DNA of 64,000 nt from Palauibacter sp022826685 (GTDB lineage: Bacteria > Gemmatimonadota > Gemmatimonadetes > Palauibacterales > Palauibacteraceae): assembly GCF_965221685.1 (NCBI RefSeq), contig NZ_OZ244907.1; one strand, given 5' to 3'. The notes below the pieces were generated by a model that was not told the origin of the DNA, made no database searches, and saw only the letters and a program-made list of their open reading frames with translations. Shown here one piece after another: positions 17,927 to 27,593 of the stretch. How positions within the stretch are numbered: the first letter of the stretch is position 1; every line of letters begins with the position of its first letter. The position numbers and the translations under genes are program-made.

Positions 17927-19276
17927 CTATCTGAACGTGCCCTGGATCCCCAGCGTCCACAGGACGTCCGGCCGCAGGCCCGCGGCCTGGATCGGGAGCA
18001 GGGCGTTCGTGGCGAGAATCATGTCGCGGCCGAGCATGTACTTGAGCCCCACGGCGAGGTCGATGAAGTGGTGACCGACGTCCGGGAGGGATGACGACTC
18101 GACCGTAAGAGCCGGAGTGCCGACAAAGGTGACGGGACCCGGCATCGGATGCTCCGGATCCGCCAGTTCCCAACGGGTGATGAGGTCCGCGGCCACCGTC
18201 AACGCGTCCGACGCATGGGCGTCGAAGCCCACCGTCGCGAGCACCGCGTCCTGATCGAAGTTGCTGTCGCGCAGGTTTCCTTCGCGCAGGAGATACCCGG
18301 CGTTCAGATGGGGCGAGAATCGCCCCCGGTTGAGGGAGAGAACCGCCAGCGCACGGCCACGGCCCTCGCCCAGCCCGAGCAGATCTTCCTCCTGTCCCGT
18401 GGGAAAGGTGACGTCCGCCAGGAGCGCCATGTTCACGGGCGGCGGCGCACGGCCCACGGCCGTGCCTCCCATGAGGTTGACCTTCACCCGGGCGGAAACG
18501 TCGCCGATCCCCGTCGCCGACCCTCTCACGGAGTTGGTCGCCTGGAGGACCGGCGCGTCGGGCGTGCCTCCGAAACGGTGCGCGAGCGAATTGCCGAGCG
18601 ACAGGATCTGGGCGTGAGTCGTTCCCCTCAGACTCGCCCGCACGACCGGCACGGCGAATCCCACGTCGAGGAAGGACGTCAGGCCGGCGCTCAAAACCGC
18701 CGTGGCCACCGTGTAGTCGAGATCGAGGTTCGTCCGCACGCGCAGCACGTCGCGTTCGAAGAAGGGCAGGCCGAGCCCGGGGTCCGGACCCAGGGCCACA
18801 TCCGAGTCCTCGTGGAAAAAGTTCAGTACGAGGTTGTCCGTGGGCACGCCGCTGAAGTTCGTGACCTGGAACGCGGTCGCTTCGAGGCCGAGGAAGAAAC
18901 GCCCCATCCCGAGGGTTTCGGCTCGTTCGGCGAAGATCGGCCCGAACGACGCACTCCGGTCTCCGTCCGACCAGATGCGGCCGCCGGCCATCGCGGTCGG
19001 AGGAAGGCTGCCGACCACGCGGGCGATCCCTTCCTGGAAGGAGAGGATGAGCGCGTCGTTCCGCGGAACCCGTTCGCGCAGGTAGTGCCGGCCGTGCTCC
19101 GTATTGAAACGCCCGGTCTCCTCGAAGTCCGGATCGAGGCACAGAGGCACGCCGCACTGCCCGAACACGAACAGTTCCGACACGAGGTCGGTGAGTGACT
19201 GCGCCGCCGCCGGCCGGCCAGTCACCGTCATCAGCGCCACCATGACCATGAGCCCCGCGACGGCTCGTCCGTGCAT
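17927..19276 (-). CDS. Putative outer-membrane beta-barrel protein
   Basis: The 449-residue protein has a clear signal peptide (AVAGLMVMVALMTVTGRPAAAQ) and many alternating hydrophobic strands, ending LWTLGIQGTFR with a terminal aromatic residue as in barrels. A Cys pair sits just after the cleavage site (GQCGVPLCLDP). Repeated segments such as DVSARVKVNLM and LADVTFPTGQEEDLLG resemble outer-membrane transporter-like barrels of the MetA/phenol-degradation type. I chose ATG 19276, preceded by GGAGGCGAG; an ATG four codons upstream (19288) is also possible. I cannot assign a substrate. Transcription diverges from the GMC gene. Confidence 0.65.
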   Translation of the reverse strand: MHGRAVAGLMVMVALMTVTGRPAAAQSLTDLVSELFVFGQCGVPLCLDPDFEETGRFNTEHGRHYLRERVPRNDALILSFQEGIARVVGSLPPTAMAGGRIWSDGDRSASFGPIFAERAETLGMGRFFLGLEATAFQVTNFSGVPTDNLVLNFFHEDSDVALGPDPGLGLPFFERDVLRVRTNLDLDYTVATAVLSAGLTSFLDVGFAVPVVRASLRGTTHAQILSLGNSLAHRFGGTPDAPVLQATNSVRGSATGIGDVSARVKVNLMGGTAVGRAPPPVNMALLADVTFPTGQEEDLLGLGEGRGRALAVLSLNRGRFSPHLNAGYLLREGNLRDSNFDQDAVLATVGFDAHASDALTVAADLITRWELADPEHPMPGPVTFVGTPALTVESSSLPDVGHHFIDLAVGLKYMLGRDMILATNALLPIQAAGLRPDVLWTLGIQGTFR

Positions 19277-19386
19277 CTCGCCTCCCATCGAGTTTCCGCT
19301 CCGGTGGCGCTGAAGGTTCGCCCACCGGTCGGACGCGGCAAGGTGACCCGTTGACCTCCGGCGCCCTCCGCGCTCATCCTCGGGCC

Positions 19387-21216
19387 ATGCCCTCACCACG
19401 CCCGCGTCAGACAACGACCGCCTCGGCACCCGCGTTACGCCGGGGCAGCCAGGATACCCACGACGTCATCGTCGTCGGCTCCGGCGCGGGGGGCGGGATG
19501 GCCGCCTACGTGCTCGCCTGTCACGGCGTCCGCGTGCTCCTTCTCGAGGCGGGGCGGGACTACGATCCCGTATCCGAGACGCCGATGTTCCAGCTCCCCG
19601 CCGACGCGCCGCTCCGGGCCGCGGGGACCGCCGACAAGCCGTTCGGCTTCTACGACGCGACGGTCGACGGCGGCTGGCGGGTCCCCGGCGAGCCCTACAC
19701 GAGCGCCGAGGGGGTCAACTTCATGTGGTGGCGCTCCAGGATGCTCGGGGGACGGACGAACCACTGGGGCCGGATTTCCCTCCGCATGGGTCCCTACGAC
19801 TTCAAGCCCCGGAGGCGGGACGGACTGGGGTTCGACTGGCCCATGACGTATGAGGACCTCGCGCCCTGGTACGATCGCACGGAGGCCTTCGCCGGCATCT
19901 ACGGGTCGAATGAGGGGCTGGAGAACACGCCGAATTCGTCCGACGGCATCCTTCAGCCGCCGCCGGCGCCGCGCGCCTATGAACTGCTGGCGAAGAAGAC
20001 GTGCGATGGCCTGGGGATCCCGGTCATCCCGGCCCACCTGGCCATCCTGACGGAGCCGCAGGACGCCGACCGGCTCTCGCGGATGCTCTGGCCGAGCAAC
20101 GAGATGGCTCGCCGGGTGACGTACGATTCCATGCGCTCGCGCGCGGCCTGCTACTGGGCGACGCCGTGCGGGCGGGGCTGCTCGATCAAGGCCAACTTCC
20201 AGTCGACGACCGTCTGCCTGCCGCCGGCGCAAGCGACCGGTAACCTCACGACGATCACCGACGCCATGGTTCGCGAGGTGACGATCGACGAGCGGGGGCG
20301 GGCCACCGGCGTTCACTACATCGACAAGACGCTGCGCGCCGACCGCCATGCCTCGGCGCCGGTCGTCGTCCTCGCGGCGAGCGCCTGCGAGTCCGCGCGC
20401 ATCCTCCTCAACTCCCGCAGTTCGCTCTTCCCCGATGGCCTTGCCAACGGGAGCGGCCTCGTCGGCAAGTACGTGATGGATACGGTGGGCGCGGGGGTCT
20501 CCGGCCAGATTCCCGCACTCGAGTACCTGCCCCGGCACGCCGAGGAAGGGTCTTCGGCGATGCACATGTACATGCCCTGGTGGCTGTACGGGGAACAGGC
20601 GGCCGGACGCATGGATTTTGCCCGCGGCTACCACATCGAGTTCGGCGGCGGGCAGCGGATGCCCGGTTACGGCGCCTTCAGCGGCATCGAGCCGCTCACC
20701 GAAGGCGCCTATGGACGGCGCTTCAAGGAGGAGTGCCGCCGCTACTACGGTTCGTTCATGTATTTCGACGGCCGCGGCGAGATGATCCCGAACGAGGACT
20801 GCTACTGCGAGATCGATCCCGAGGTTGTCGACCAGTGGGGCATCCCCGTGCTCCGGTTCCACTGGAAGTGGTCGGAACACGAACTCAACCAGGCCCGGCA
20901 CATGCAGCAGACGTTCGCCGGGATTATCGAGGAGATGGGCGGTCGCGTGCTTTCGACGGTCCAGACGGACGGCGCCCGCGCGATCCTGGCGCCGGGGCAG
21001 ATCATCCACGAGGTGGGCGGCGTCCGCATGGGAGACCGGCCGGAGAACTCCGTACTCAACCAGTACTGCCAATCCTGGGAAGTCCCGAACCTGTTCGTGA
21101 TGGACGGCGGGCCCTTCGTCTCGAACGCGGACAAGAACCCGACGCTCTCCATCATGGCGATCGCATGGCGGTCGTCCGAGTACCTCGTGGACCAGCTTCG
21201 GCAGGGGGTTCTTTGA
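19387..21216 (+). CDS. GMC family oxidoreductase (large FAD subunit)
   Basis: The 609-residue flavoprotein opens with the FAD-binding DVIVVGSGAGGGMAAYVLA motif followed by VRVLLLEAGRDYD, and ends with the GMC C-terminal signature GQIIHEVGGVRMG and NADKNPTLSIMAIAWRSSE. The WWRSRMLGGRTNHWGR segment is the family's FAD-contact region. It should oxidise an alcohol or sugar hydroxyl, passing electrons to a cytochrome or quinone rather than oxygen. It lacks its own signal peptide but overlaps (TGATG) a Tat-signal small subunit, with which it can be co-exported. This matches gluconate/sorbitol-type dehydrogenase complexes. ATG 19387 is the first sensible start. Confidence 0.88.
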   Translation: MPSPRPRQTTTASAPALRRGSQDTHDVIVVGSGAGGGMAAYVLACHGVRVLLLEAGRDYDPVSETPMFQLPADAPLRAAGTADKPFGFYDATVDGGWRVPGEPYTSAEGVNFMWWRSRMLGGRTNHWGRISLRMGPYDFKPRRRDGLGFDWPMTYEDLAPWYDRTEAFAGIYGSNEGLENTPNSSDGILQPPPAPRAYELLAKKTCDGLGIPVIPAHLAILTEPQDADRLSRMLWPSNEMARRVTYDSMRSRAACYWATPCGRGCSIKANFQSTTVCLPPAQATGNLTTITDAMVREVTIDERGRATGVHYIDKTLRADRHASAPVVVLAASACESARILLNSRSSLFPDGLANGSGLVGKYVMDTVGAGVSGQIPALEYLPRHAEEGSSAMHMYMPWWLYGEQAAGRMDFARGYHIEFGGGQRMPGYGAFSGIEPLTEGAYGRRFKEECRRYYGSFMYFDGRGEMIPNEDCYCEIDPEVVDQWGIPVLRFHWKWSEHELNQARHMQQTFAGIIEEMGGRVLSTVQTDGARAILAPGQIIHEVGGVRMGDRPENSVLNQYCQSWEVPNLFVMDGGPFVSNADKNPTLSIMAIAWRSSEYLVDQLRQGVL

Positions 21217-21965
21217 TGGCCGACCACGAACGCGACCGGGCACCGACGCCGGAACGCGAAGGGGCACCGGCACGGGAACCGGAGGCGGTCGAGGGACTCA
21301 CGCGCCGACGAGCTCTGCAGGTGCTCGCGGCCGGGGCGGCGGGTGCGGCGGCCCTCTCGACCGGGGCGTGCGCCGACGGGACCGAATCCGGCGTGCCTCG
21401 CGCCGAGGACGCGACCGCCTTCTCCGGCGCGACGAGCGGCGGCAACCCCCGGGCCGCGGGCACGCCGACCGACCCGGACATGGTCTCACCCGTCGTGTGG
21501 TGGGATCTCGTGCTTACGGAGGACGAACTCGCCACGCTCGCTTCCCTGTGCGACGTCATCATCCCCGAGGACGAACATTCCCCCGGTGCGGCGGCCCTCG
21601 GCGCGCACGCCTTCATCGACGAGTGGGTGAGCGCGCCCTACGACGGCAATCGCGACGATCTGACGCTCGTTCGCGGCGGACTCGTGTGGCTCGACATCGA
21701 ATCGGCGGAGCGGTTCGGCGGGCGGTTCACGGAGTTGACGATCGAGCAGAAGCATGAGATCTGCGACGACATCTGCTGGGCGGAGAATGCGGCCCCGGAA
21801 TACAGGGTGGCGGCCCGTTTCTTCGACCGGGTGCGGGATCTCACGTCGACCGCGTTCTGGACGACGGCGGAGGGGATGGCCGATCTCGGCTTCGTGGGGA
21901 ACCGCCCCATGCCCACCTTCGACGGCCCGCCCCCCGAGGTTCTCGAACGCCTGGGTCTGGCCTAG
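21216..21965 (+). CDS. Gluconate 2-dehydrogenase subunit 3-like protein
   Basis: This 249-residue small subunit has a twin-arginine signal (LTRRRALQVLAAGAAGAAAL, residues about 27-46) with a Cys shortly after, and a C-terminal DUF1349-unrelated, subunit-3 domain marked by LTEDELATLASLCDVIIPED and WTTAEGMADLGFVGN. In related complexes subunit 3 carries the large FAD subunit across the membrane by the Tat path. Its ATG overlaps the GMC stop codon (TGATG), supporting a fixed stoichiometry. A cytochrome c subunit, common in three-part complexes, is not adjacent. Confidence 0.82.
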   Translation: MADHERDRAPTPEREGAPAREPEAVEGLTRRRALQVLAAGAAGAAALSTGACADGTESGVPRAEDATAFSGATSGGNPRAAGTPTDPDMVSPVVWWDLVLTEDELATLASLCDVIIPEDEHSPGAAALGAHAFIDEWVSAPYDGNRDDLTLVRGGLVWLDIESAERFGGRFTELTIEQKHEICDDICWAENAAPEYRVAARFFDRVRDLTSTAFWTTAEGMADLGFVGNRPMPTFDGPPPEVLERLGLA

Positions 21966-22031
21966 AAGCCGTCGGCGCGAGACCATGGAACAAGCTTTCT
22001 TCCGCAGACCTGTCCCGGAGTGAGGCACAGC

Positions 22032-23381
22032 ATGACGGTGAAGAACGACTTCTCCCGGCGCGACTTCGTTCGGGCCTCGGGCGCGGCCGGCCTCGGCCTG
22101 AGCATCGTACCCGCGCACGTGCTCGGCGGGCCCCGGCACCGTGCCCCCAGCGACACGCTGAACGTCGCGCACATCGGTGTCGGCGGCATGGGAGGCGGGG
22201 ATGTGCGGGGCATGGCGGGGGTCGGCGAGAACATCTACGCCCTCTGCGATGTGGATGAGCGCCAGGCGGCGGGTTCCTGGAGCGCCTTCCCGCGGGCCAA
22301 GCGCTACCGCGACTTCCGGGCGATGCTCTCGGAAGAGGCGGACAACATCGACGCGGTCCTGATCTCCACGCCGGACCACACGCACACCGCGGCCGGCATG
22401 ATGTCGCTCTCGCTGGGCAAGCCCACCCGCATCCAGAAGCCGCTCGCGACCACGATCTGGGAGGTGCGCCAACTCGTCGCCGCCGCGGAGAAGGCGGGGG
22501 TCGCCACGCAGATGGGGAACCAGGGTCACACCCAGGACGGGACGCGGGAGATTCGCGAGTGGTACGAATCCGGGGCCATCGGCGAGATCCGGCGCGTGGA
22601 GTACTGGACGAACCGCCCGATCTGGCCGCAGGCGATCCTGCGGCCGACCGAGGCGCACCACGCCCCGCCCTGGCTGGAGTGGGACCTGTGGCTCGGACCC
22701 GCAAGCGACCGCCCCTACCACCCGGCCTACGCCCCCTTCAACTGGCGGGGCTGGTGGGACTTCGGGACCGGCGCGCTGGGCGACATCGGGTGCCACGCGA
22801 TGGACGCCGCCTTCTGGACCTTCGACCTCGGGACCCCGGAGCGGATTTCGGCGGAATCGACGACGCGCTTCCCGGAGACGGCGCCCGCGGCGTCGCGCAT
22901 CGAGTACGACTTCCCCGCCCGGGGGGACCGGCCGGCCGTGAAGGTCGTGTGGCGCGACGGCAACCTCTCGCCGCCCCGGCCCGAGGAAGTGCCGGACGAT
23001 GCCCGCTGGCCCTTCGAGTCGAGCGGGCAGCTGTGGATCGGGACGGACGGCAAGATGTTCGCGGGGATCTACGGCGAGAACCCCCGGCTGCTCGACGCCG
23101 AGCGGGATGCCGAGATGCGGGCCGACCCACCGCCGGAGAAGTACCCGCGCACAGACGGCGTGTACGCGGAGTTCGCCGGCGCCTGCAAGGACGGGCCGCC
23201 CGCCGGTTCCAACTTCGTCGACCACGCGGGACCGCTGACGGAGATGGTGCTCCTCGGCAACCTCTCCGTGCGAAGCGGCCGCGAGGTCCGGCTCGACCCG
23301 GACACGGGCGAGATCCTGAACGGGGTCTCGATCCCCGAGAGCTACGTAAGGGCAGACTACCGTTCGGGCTGGGAGTGGTAG
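22032..23381 (+). CDS. Tat-exported Gfo/Idh/MocA family oxidoreductase
   Basis: The 449-residue protein has a Tat signal (FSRRDFVRASGAAGLGLSIV) and then an NAD(P)-binding Rossmann fold starting LNVAHIGVGGMGGGDVRGMA. The EKP-type motif appears as RIQKPLATTIWEVRQLV near residue 140, and the C-terminal GFO/IDH/MocA domain includes GTGALGDIGCHAMDAAFW. Exported members of this family carry a tightly bound cofactor and act on sugars or glycosides. I preferred ATG 22032 over GTG 22020 because GAGG lies six bases before it. It follows the GMC pair and precedes a sodium:solute symporter, which suggests a carbohydrate catabolic group. Confidence 0.87.
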   Translation: MTVKNDFSRRDFVRASGAAGLGLSIVPAHVLGGPRHRAPSDTLNVAHIGVGGMGGGDVRGMAGVGENIYALCDVDERQAAGSWSAFPRAKRYRDFRAMLSEEADNIDAVLISTPDHTHTAAGMMSLSLGKPTRIQKPLATTIWEVRQLVAAAEKAGVATQMGNQGHTQDGTREIREWYESGAIGEIRRVEYWTNRPIWPQAILRPTEAHHAPPWLEWDLWLGPASDRPYHPAYAPFNWRGWWDFGTGALGDIGCHAMDAAFWTFDLGTPERISAESTTRFPETAPAASRIEYDFPARGDRPAVKVVWRDGNLSPPRPEEVPDDARWPFESSGQLWIGTDGKMFAGIYGENPRLLDAERDAEMRADPPPEKYPRTDGVYAEFAGACKDGPPAGSNFVDHAGPLTEMVLLGNLSVRSGREVRLDPDTGEILNGVSIPESYVRADYRSGWEW

Positions 23382-23433
23382 AGGCTCGCTGCTCGATCGC
23401 CGCGATCGTTGACACGCGCCGGCCGGTGATCCC

Positions 23434-25197
23434 GTGCAACTGAACGGCCTCGACTGGATCGTCCTGGCCGCTTACGGGACCGTGGCCCTCGGAGTCGGGC
23501 TCTGGTTCGCCCGGCGCGCAGGCTCCGGCACGAACGAGTTCTTCCTCGCGGGCCGGAAGCTCCCCTGGTGGCTGCTGGGGACGTCGATGGTCGCGACGAC
23601 CTTCTCCACCGACACCCCGAACCTCGTCACGGACCTCGTCCGCAACGGCGGGGTGAGCCGGAACTGGGGCTGGTGGGCGTTCCTCATCACGGCGATGTGC
23701 ACCACGTTCTTCTACGCGAAGCTGTGGCGGCGTTCCGGCGTCTTCACCGACATCGGCTTCTACGAGCTCCGCTATTCGGGGCGCGCGGCGACCTTCCTGC
23801 GGGGCTTCCGGGCCCTCTATCTGGGCGTCTTCTTCAACGTGGTCATCATGGCCACCGTCACGCTCGCCGCGATCAAGATCTCGGGAGTCCTGCTCGGGGC
23901 GGACAAGTACACGACCGTGCTCGTCGCGGGCACGGTGGCGGCGCTGTACTCCGCGACGTCGGGGCTCTGGGGCGTGGTCGTCACCGACCTCCTCCTGTTC
24001 GCGATCGCCATGATCGGGGCCGTCGCGGCGGCTTCGTACGCGCTCGCGCAGCCCGAGGTCGGGGGTCTGGCCGGGCTCGTCACGCACCCGGAGATCTCGC
24101 AGAACCTCTCGCTGCTGCCCGACTTCTCGGACTGGCGGACGGCGGCGATGGTGTTCGTCATCCCGATCGCGGTGCAGTGGTGGGCGAGCTGGTATCCCGG
24201 CGCGGAGCCGGGAGGCGGCGGGTACGCGGCGCAGCGGATGCTCGCGGCGCGGAACGAGCGCGACTCGATGCGCGCCACGCTGTGGTTCAACATCGCGCAC
24301 TACTCGCTGAGGCCGTGGCCCTGGATTCTCGTCGCCCTCGCCTCGATCGCGGTCTATCCCACGCTCGACTCCATCGGAGCGGCATTCCCCGACCTCGATC
24401 CGAGCATTCTGGGGCACGACCTCGCCTACCCGGCGATGCTCGTCTTCCTGCCGCACGGACTGCTGGGACTCGTCGTCGCCTCGCTCGCGGCCGCCTACAT
24501 GTCGACGATCTCCACGCACCTGAACTGGGGGTCGTCCTATGTCGTCGACGACTTCTATCGGCGCTTCGTGGCCCCGGACCGGGGCGAGGCCCACTACGTG
24601 CGGGTGGCGCGGATCTCCACAGGGCTGCTGATCGTCCTCTCCGCCGCCCTCGCGCTCTTTCTCGACAGTGCGAAACAGGCGTTCGAGCTCATCCTGCTGC
24701 TGCACGCGGGGAGCGGCCTGATCTTCCTACTGCGCTGGTTCTGGTGGCGGGTGAACGCGTGGTCGGAGATCTCGGGCATGGCGGCTTCCGCGACGGTGGC
24801 GCTCTGGTTCCCGCTCTTCCACGAGCGAGTGGGGCTGCCGGCGCTCGACCCCGCGGTCAGCCTGCTGCTGGGTGTCGCGCTGACGACGGCCGTGTGGCTC
24901 CTCGTGACCTTCCTCACGCGGCCAACGGATACGGCGACGCTGCAGGACTTCTACGACCGCATCCGCCCCTTCGCCCGCGGCTGGCGGAAGGCCGTTAACA
25001 CGCAGCCGGATGCGCCCGGGAGCCTGGCCGCGGGTCTCGCCTCGTGGGGCCTCGGCTGCGTGACCGTCTACGCCGTACTCTTCGGCACGGGGATGGCGCT
25101 GTACGGGAGGCCGGCCGCCGCGGTCGGATTCGGACTCGTGGCCGTCGCCGCCGCCATCGGACTGTTTCGGGCGCTCCCCCGGGTCGGCTTCGACTGA
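23434..25197 (+). CDS. Sodium:solute symporter (SSS family)
   Basis: The 587-residue membrane protein has the SSS topology of 13 or more helices, beginning LDWIVLAAYGTVALGVGLWF. Family marks are GRKLPWWLLGTSMVATTFST near residue 40, the YSATSGLWGVVVTD helix, and LAAAYMSTISTHLNWGSSY near residue 355, which forms part of the sodium site. SSS carriers import sugars, amino acids, vitamins or organic acids with sodium. The neighbouring sugar-type oxidoreductases suggest a carbohydrate substrate, but the sequence alone does not decide it. It starts at GTG 23434 and converges on the next gene with 31 bases between. Confidence 0.9.
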   Translation: MQLNGLDWIVLAAYGTVALGVGLWFARRAGSGTNEFFLAGRKLPWWLLGTSMVATTFSTDTPNLVTDLVRNGGVSRNWGWWAFLITAMCTTFFYAKLWRRSGVFTDIGFYELRYSGRAATFLRGFRALYLGVFFNVVIMATVTLAAIKISGVLLGADKYTTVLVAGTVAALYSATSGLWGVVVTDLLLFAIAMIGAVAAASYALAQPEVGGLAGLVTHPEISQNLSLLPDFSDWRTAAMVFVIPIAVQWWASWYPGAEPGGGGYAAQRMLAARNERDSMRATLWFNIAHYSLRPWPWILVALASIAVYPTLDSIGAAFPDLDPSILGHDLAYPAMLVFLPHGLLGLVVASLAAAYMSTISTHLNWGSSYVVDDFYRRFVAPDRGEAHYVRVARISTGLLIVLSAALALFLDSAKQAFELILLLHAGSGLIFLLRWFWWRVNAWSEISGMAASATVALWFPLFHERVGLPALDPAVSLLLGVALTTAVWLLVTFLTRPTDTATLQDFYDRIRPFARGWRKAVNTQPDAPGSLAAGLASWGLGCVTVYAVLFGTGMALYGRPAAAVGFGLVAVAAAIGLFRALPRVGFD

Positions 25198-25228
25198 CCG
25201 CCCCCCTCTGACACGGCGACCCGCCGCG

Positions 25229-26062
25229 TCAGGGGTCGATCTCGAGGTGATCCAGGAGCAGGAGGTGGCCCGGGGGTCCCCATCCGTCGAGGGAGATCCG
25301 GTCGATCCCCGCAGCCACCGCGACGACGACGCGTTCAGCGCGGAAGACGCCGCGCCCGCTCGGATTGTAGGTGGCCTTCCCCGATCCGGAATTCTCGTCC
25401 GCCGCGTAGCGCATATCGGGTGAACGCGCAGCAACGGACTCGGGCAACCGTTCTTCTTCGCTGCGGACGATGACCAGGAAGCGCTCGATCAGGTCGGGGC
25501 CGAGCAGGGTGAAGGCCACCCTGCGCGGACGCCCCGGGAAGTTGAGGTGGATTACGCCGACTTCGAGTCCGCGCTCTCCCTCCAGCGCGGGACCAAGCAC
25601 GTAGGCCGGAGCGTCCGGGGGGAGATAGCGACGGGCATCGAGCACGTAGGGCCGGACGGCGTTCGCCGTGTACGACTCGAAGGAGAGAACGAGACCCTGT
25701 TCGCGCCATTCCTCCGACACCGCGGCGTTCGATTCGACCGGCCGGCCATCCCCGTACGTCTCGAAGTCGATGCGCGCGGGCGGGTAAACCGCGCCCTCAC
25801 CACGGGCCGGGAGCGACGGGCCGCCCTCCGCGCCTGCTTCGGACGCGTCCCGCGCGCCCCCGAGCGGCGACACGGGCGGCGGCATGCGAGCCCGAAGCTC
25901 CGTCGGCGGGGGCGCTGGCGGCGGAGCCTCGGCCTCCCAGCGCGGGCGGAAGCCCAGGGATCGCAAGCCCGTGTAGGCAGCCGTGACGACCAGCCCGGCC
26001 AGAGCGAGGGCAGCCAGACCGCGCAGCGCACGCACGACGGGATGCCGGCGGCGACGGCGCAC
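25229..26062 (-). CDS. Membrane-anchored hypothetical protein
   Basis: I do not recognise a family. The 277-residue product has a very basic N-terminus (VRRRRRHPVV), one transmembrane helix (about residues 15-36), a Pro/Ala/Arg-rich linker (to about residue 90) and a C-terminal beta-rich domain beginning ARIDFETYGDGRPV and ending LLLDHLEIDP. The C-terminal part looks like a carbohydrate-binding or jellyroll-like module of the type found after exported enzymes (compare FDDLT-like endings). It starts at GTG 26062, two bases after the GH109-like gene's stop, so it is probably in the same transcript. Function is unknown. Confidence 0.6.
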   Translation of the reverse strand: MRRRRRHPVVRALRGLAALALAGLVVTAAYTGLRSLGFRPRWEAEAPPPAPPPTELRARMPPPVSPLGGARDASEAGAEGGPSLPARGEGAVYPPARIDFETYGDGRPVESNAAVSEEWREQGLVLSFESYTANAVRPYVLDARRYLPPDAPAYVLGPALEGERGLEVGVIHLNFPGRPRRVAFTLLGPDLIERFLVIVRSEEERLPESVAARSPDMRYAADENSGSGKATYNPSGRGVFRAERVVVAVAAGIDRISLDGWGPPGHLLLLDHLEIDP

Positions 26063-26064
26063 CT

Positions 26065-27474
26065 CTATGCGCCGACGACGCCGAGCTGCGGCCACGTCTC
26101 CCACCGGCCGCGCGTGAAGTCGGGGAAGTCGACGGGCCGGCTCCGTTCCGCCACGGACGCCTCGCTCACCGCGCACACGGCCGACAGCGCCGCCGCATCG
26201 TACACGTTCATGTCGGTGGGCAGCCCCTCGCGCAGGCACTTGATCAGCCGGTAGTCCTCGAGATAGTCCATGCTGCCGTGTCCGCGGCCCGCCCCGGCCC
26301 CCGCAATCTCGCGCCACAGCGGGTGCTCGAATTCCGCCACGTAGTCCTCCGCCCCGTCCCATCGATGCCCCTCGCTGCGGCCCTCGATGTAGACGCGCTC
26401 GGGATAGCCCTGGAAGAGGCCCCGCGTCCCCTGGACGAGGTGGATCCGCGAGTACGGGCGGGGGAGGTTCGTGTCGTGCGAGACGTAGATCGTCCGGCCG
26501 AGGGCGGTCTTGATGAGGGTGACGTTCACGTCTCCGAGCGAGAAGGTCTCGTCACGCTCGGGCGCCCCCTCCGGGAAGTGCTCGCGGGCGAACGCCTGCA
26601 GCCCCCGCGACGGCCCGCTCATCGAGACCGCGTAGTCGAAGCGGTCTCCCCGGTTGATATCCATGCAGTTGGCGATCGGCCCGAGCCCGTGCGTGGGATA
26701 GAGGTTGCCGTCCCTCGTTTTCGAGTGTTCGCGGCGCCACAGACCCTCGCCCGTGTCGGCGAACTTTATCGCGCGCAGGTCGTGCAGGTATCCGCCCTCG
26801 CCGTGCAGGATCTCGCCGAAGAGCCCGAGTCGCACCATGTGGAAGACGAGCATCTCCCAGCGGCCGTAGTTCACGTTCTCCATCATCACGCAGTGCCGCT
26901 GCGTCGCCTCGGCGGTCTCCACCAGGCGCCAGCAGTCCTCCATCGTGTAGGCCGCCGGAACCTCTGTCGCCGCGTGCTTCCCGTGCTCCATCGCGGCGAC
27001 GCAGACGGGCACGTGCCAGCGCCACGGCGTCGCCGTGTAGACCAGGTCGAGTTCCTCCGCCTCGCACATGCGGAGGAAGTCCGTCTCCCCGCGCGTGTAG
27101 AGGGTCGGCTCCGGCCCCCCGGCTTCGACCACCCAGTCGCGGGCGCGCTCGGCGTGCTCGGGCCGGATGTCGCAGAGCGCCGTGAGTTCCACGCCCTCGA
27201 TGTCCAGGAGATTGCGGACGTGGACCGAACCCATGCCGCCAATCCCCACGAAACCGATCCGCACCGTCTCCATCGGCGGAGCCGCGAAGAGCGCCTCGGG
27301 CGCCGCACCGCCGCTGGCGAGCCGCTCCGATCCGCCGCCGGCCCCGGGCTCGCGGCAGCCGCCCAGGACCGCCGCCCCCGCCCCCAGCGCCCCCAGCTTG
27401 AGCAGCGTCCGCCGGTCGACCCCCGCCGGTATCATCTCGCCGGTCTCGTTCGATTCGGGCTTCGTCGGTTCCAT
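26065..27474 (-). CDS. Tat lipoprotein, GH109-like Gfo/Idh/MocA protein
   Basis: The 469-residue protein starts with a Tat signal (DRRTLLKLGALGAGAAVLGG) ending in a lipobox Cys, then a Rossmann fold with VRIGFVGIGGMGSVHVRNLL. The C-terminal domain carries NLYPTHGLGPIANCMDINRG, very close to the motif of family 109 glycosidases, which use bound NAD to cleave alpha-N-acetylgalactosamine by a redox elimination mechanism. The WRWHVPVCVAAMEHGKHAAT segment covers the EKP region, here in a changed form (TEVPAAYT). It is likely tethered on the periplasmic side. Substrate is inferred from the motif; a dehydrogenase role is possible. Confidence 0.83.
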   Translation of the reverse strand: MEPTKPESNETGEMIPAGVDRRTLLKLGALGAGAAVLGGCREPGAGGGSERLASGGAAPEALFAAPPMETVRIGFVGIGGMGSVHVRNLLDIEGVELTALCDIRPEHAERARDWVVEAGGPEPTLYTRGETDFLRMCEAEELDLVYTATPWRWHVPVCVAAMEHGKHAATEVPAAYTMEDCWRLVETAEATQRHCVMMENVNYGRWEMLVFHMVRLGLFGEILHGEGGYLHDLRAIKFADTGEGLWRREHSKTRDGNLYPTHGLGPIANCMDINRGDRFDYAVSMSGPSRGLQAFAREHFPEGAPERDETFSLGDVNVTLIKTALGRTIYVSHDTNLPRPYSRIHLVQGTRGLFQGYPERVYIEGRSEGHRWDGAEDYVAEFEHPLWREIAGAGAGRGHGSMDYLEDYRLIKCLREGLPTDMNVYDAAALSAVCAVSEASVAERSRPVDFPDFTRGRWETWPQLGVVGA

Positions 27475-27593
27475 CGTCACCGTCCATCCCGCCGTGTCAG
27501 AGAGTCGCGTCCGACCCGATCCGGGTTTGCCTGAGGGTCCGGGACGTGACATATGGAATCCAACTTCGGAGCGGTGGGGAGCGGATCGCAAAC

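Noticed and set aside
19435..21273. 612-codon minus-strand frame opposite the GMC oxidoreductase
   Set aside because: The plus strand encodes a full GMC protein with FAD and C-terminal signatures; the antisense peptide has none.
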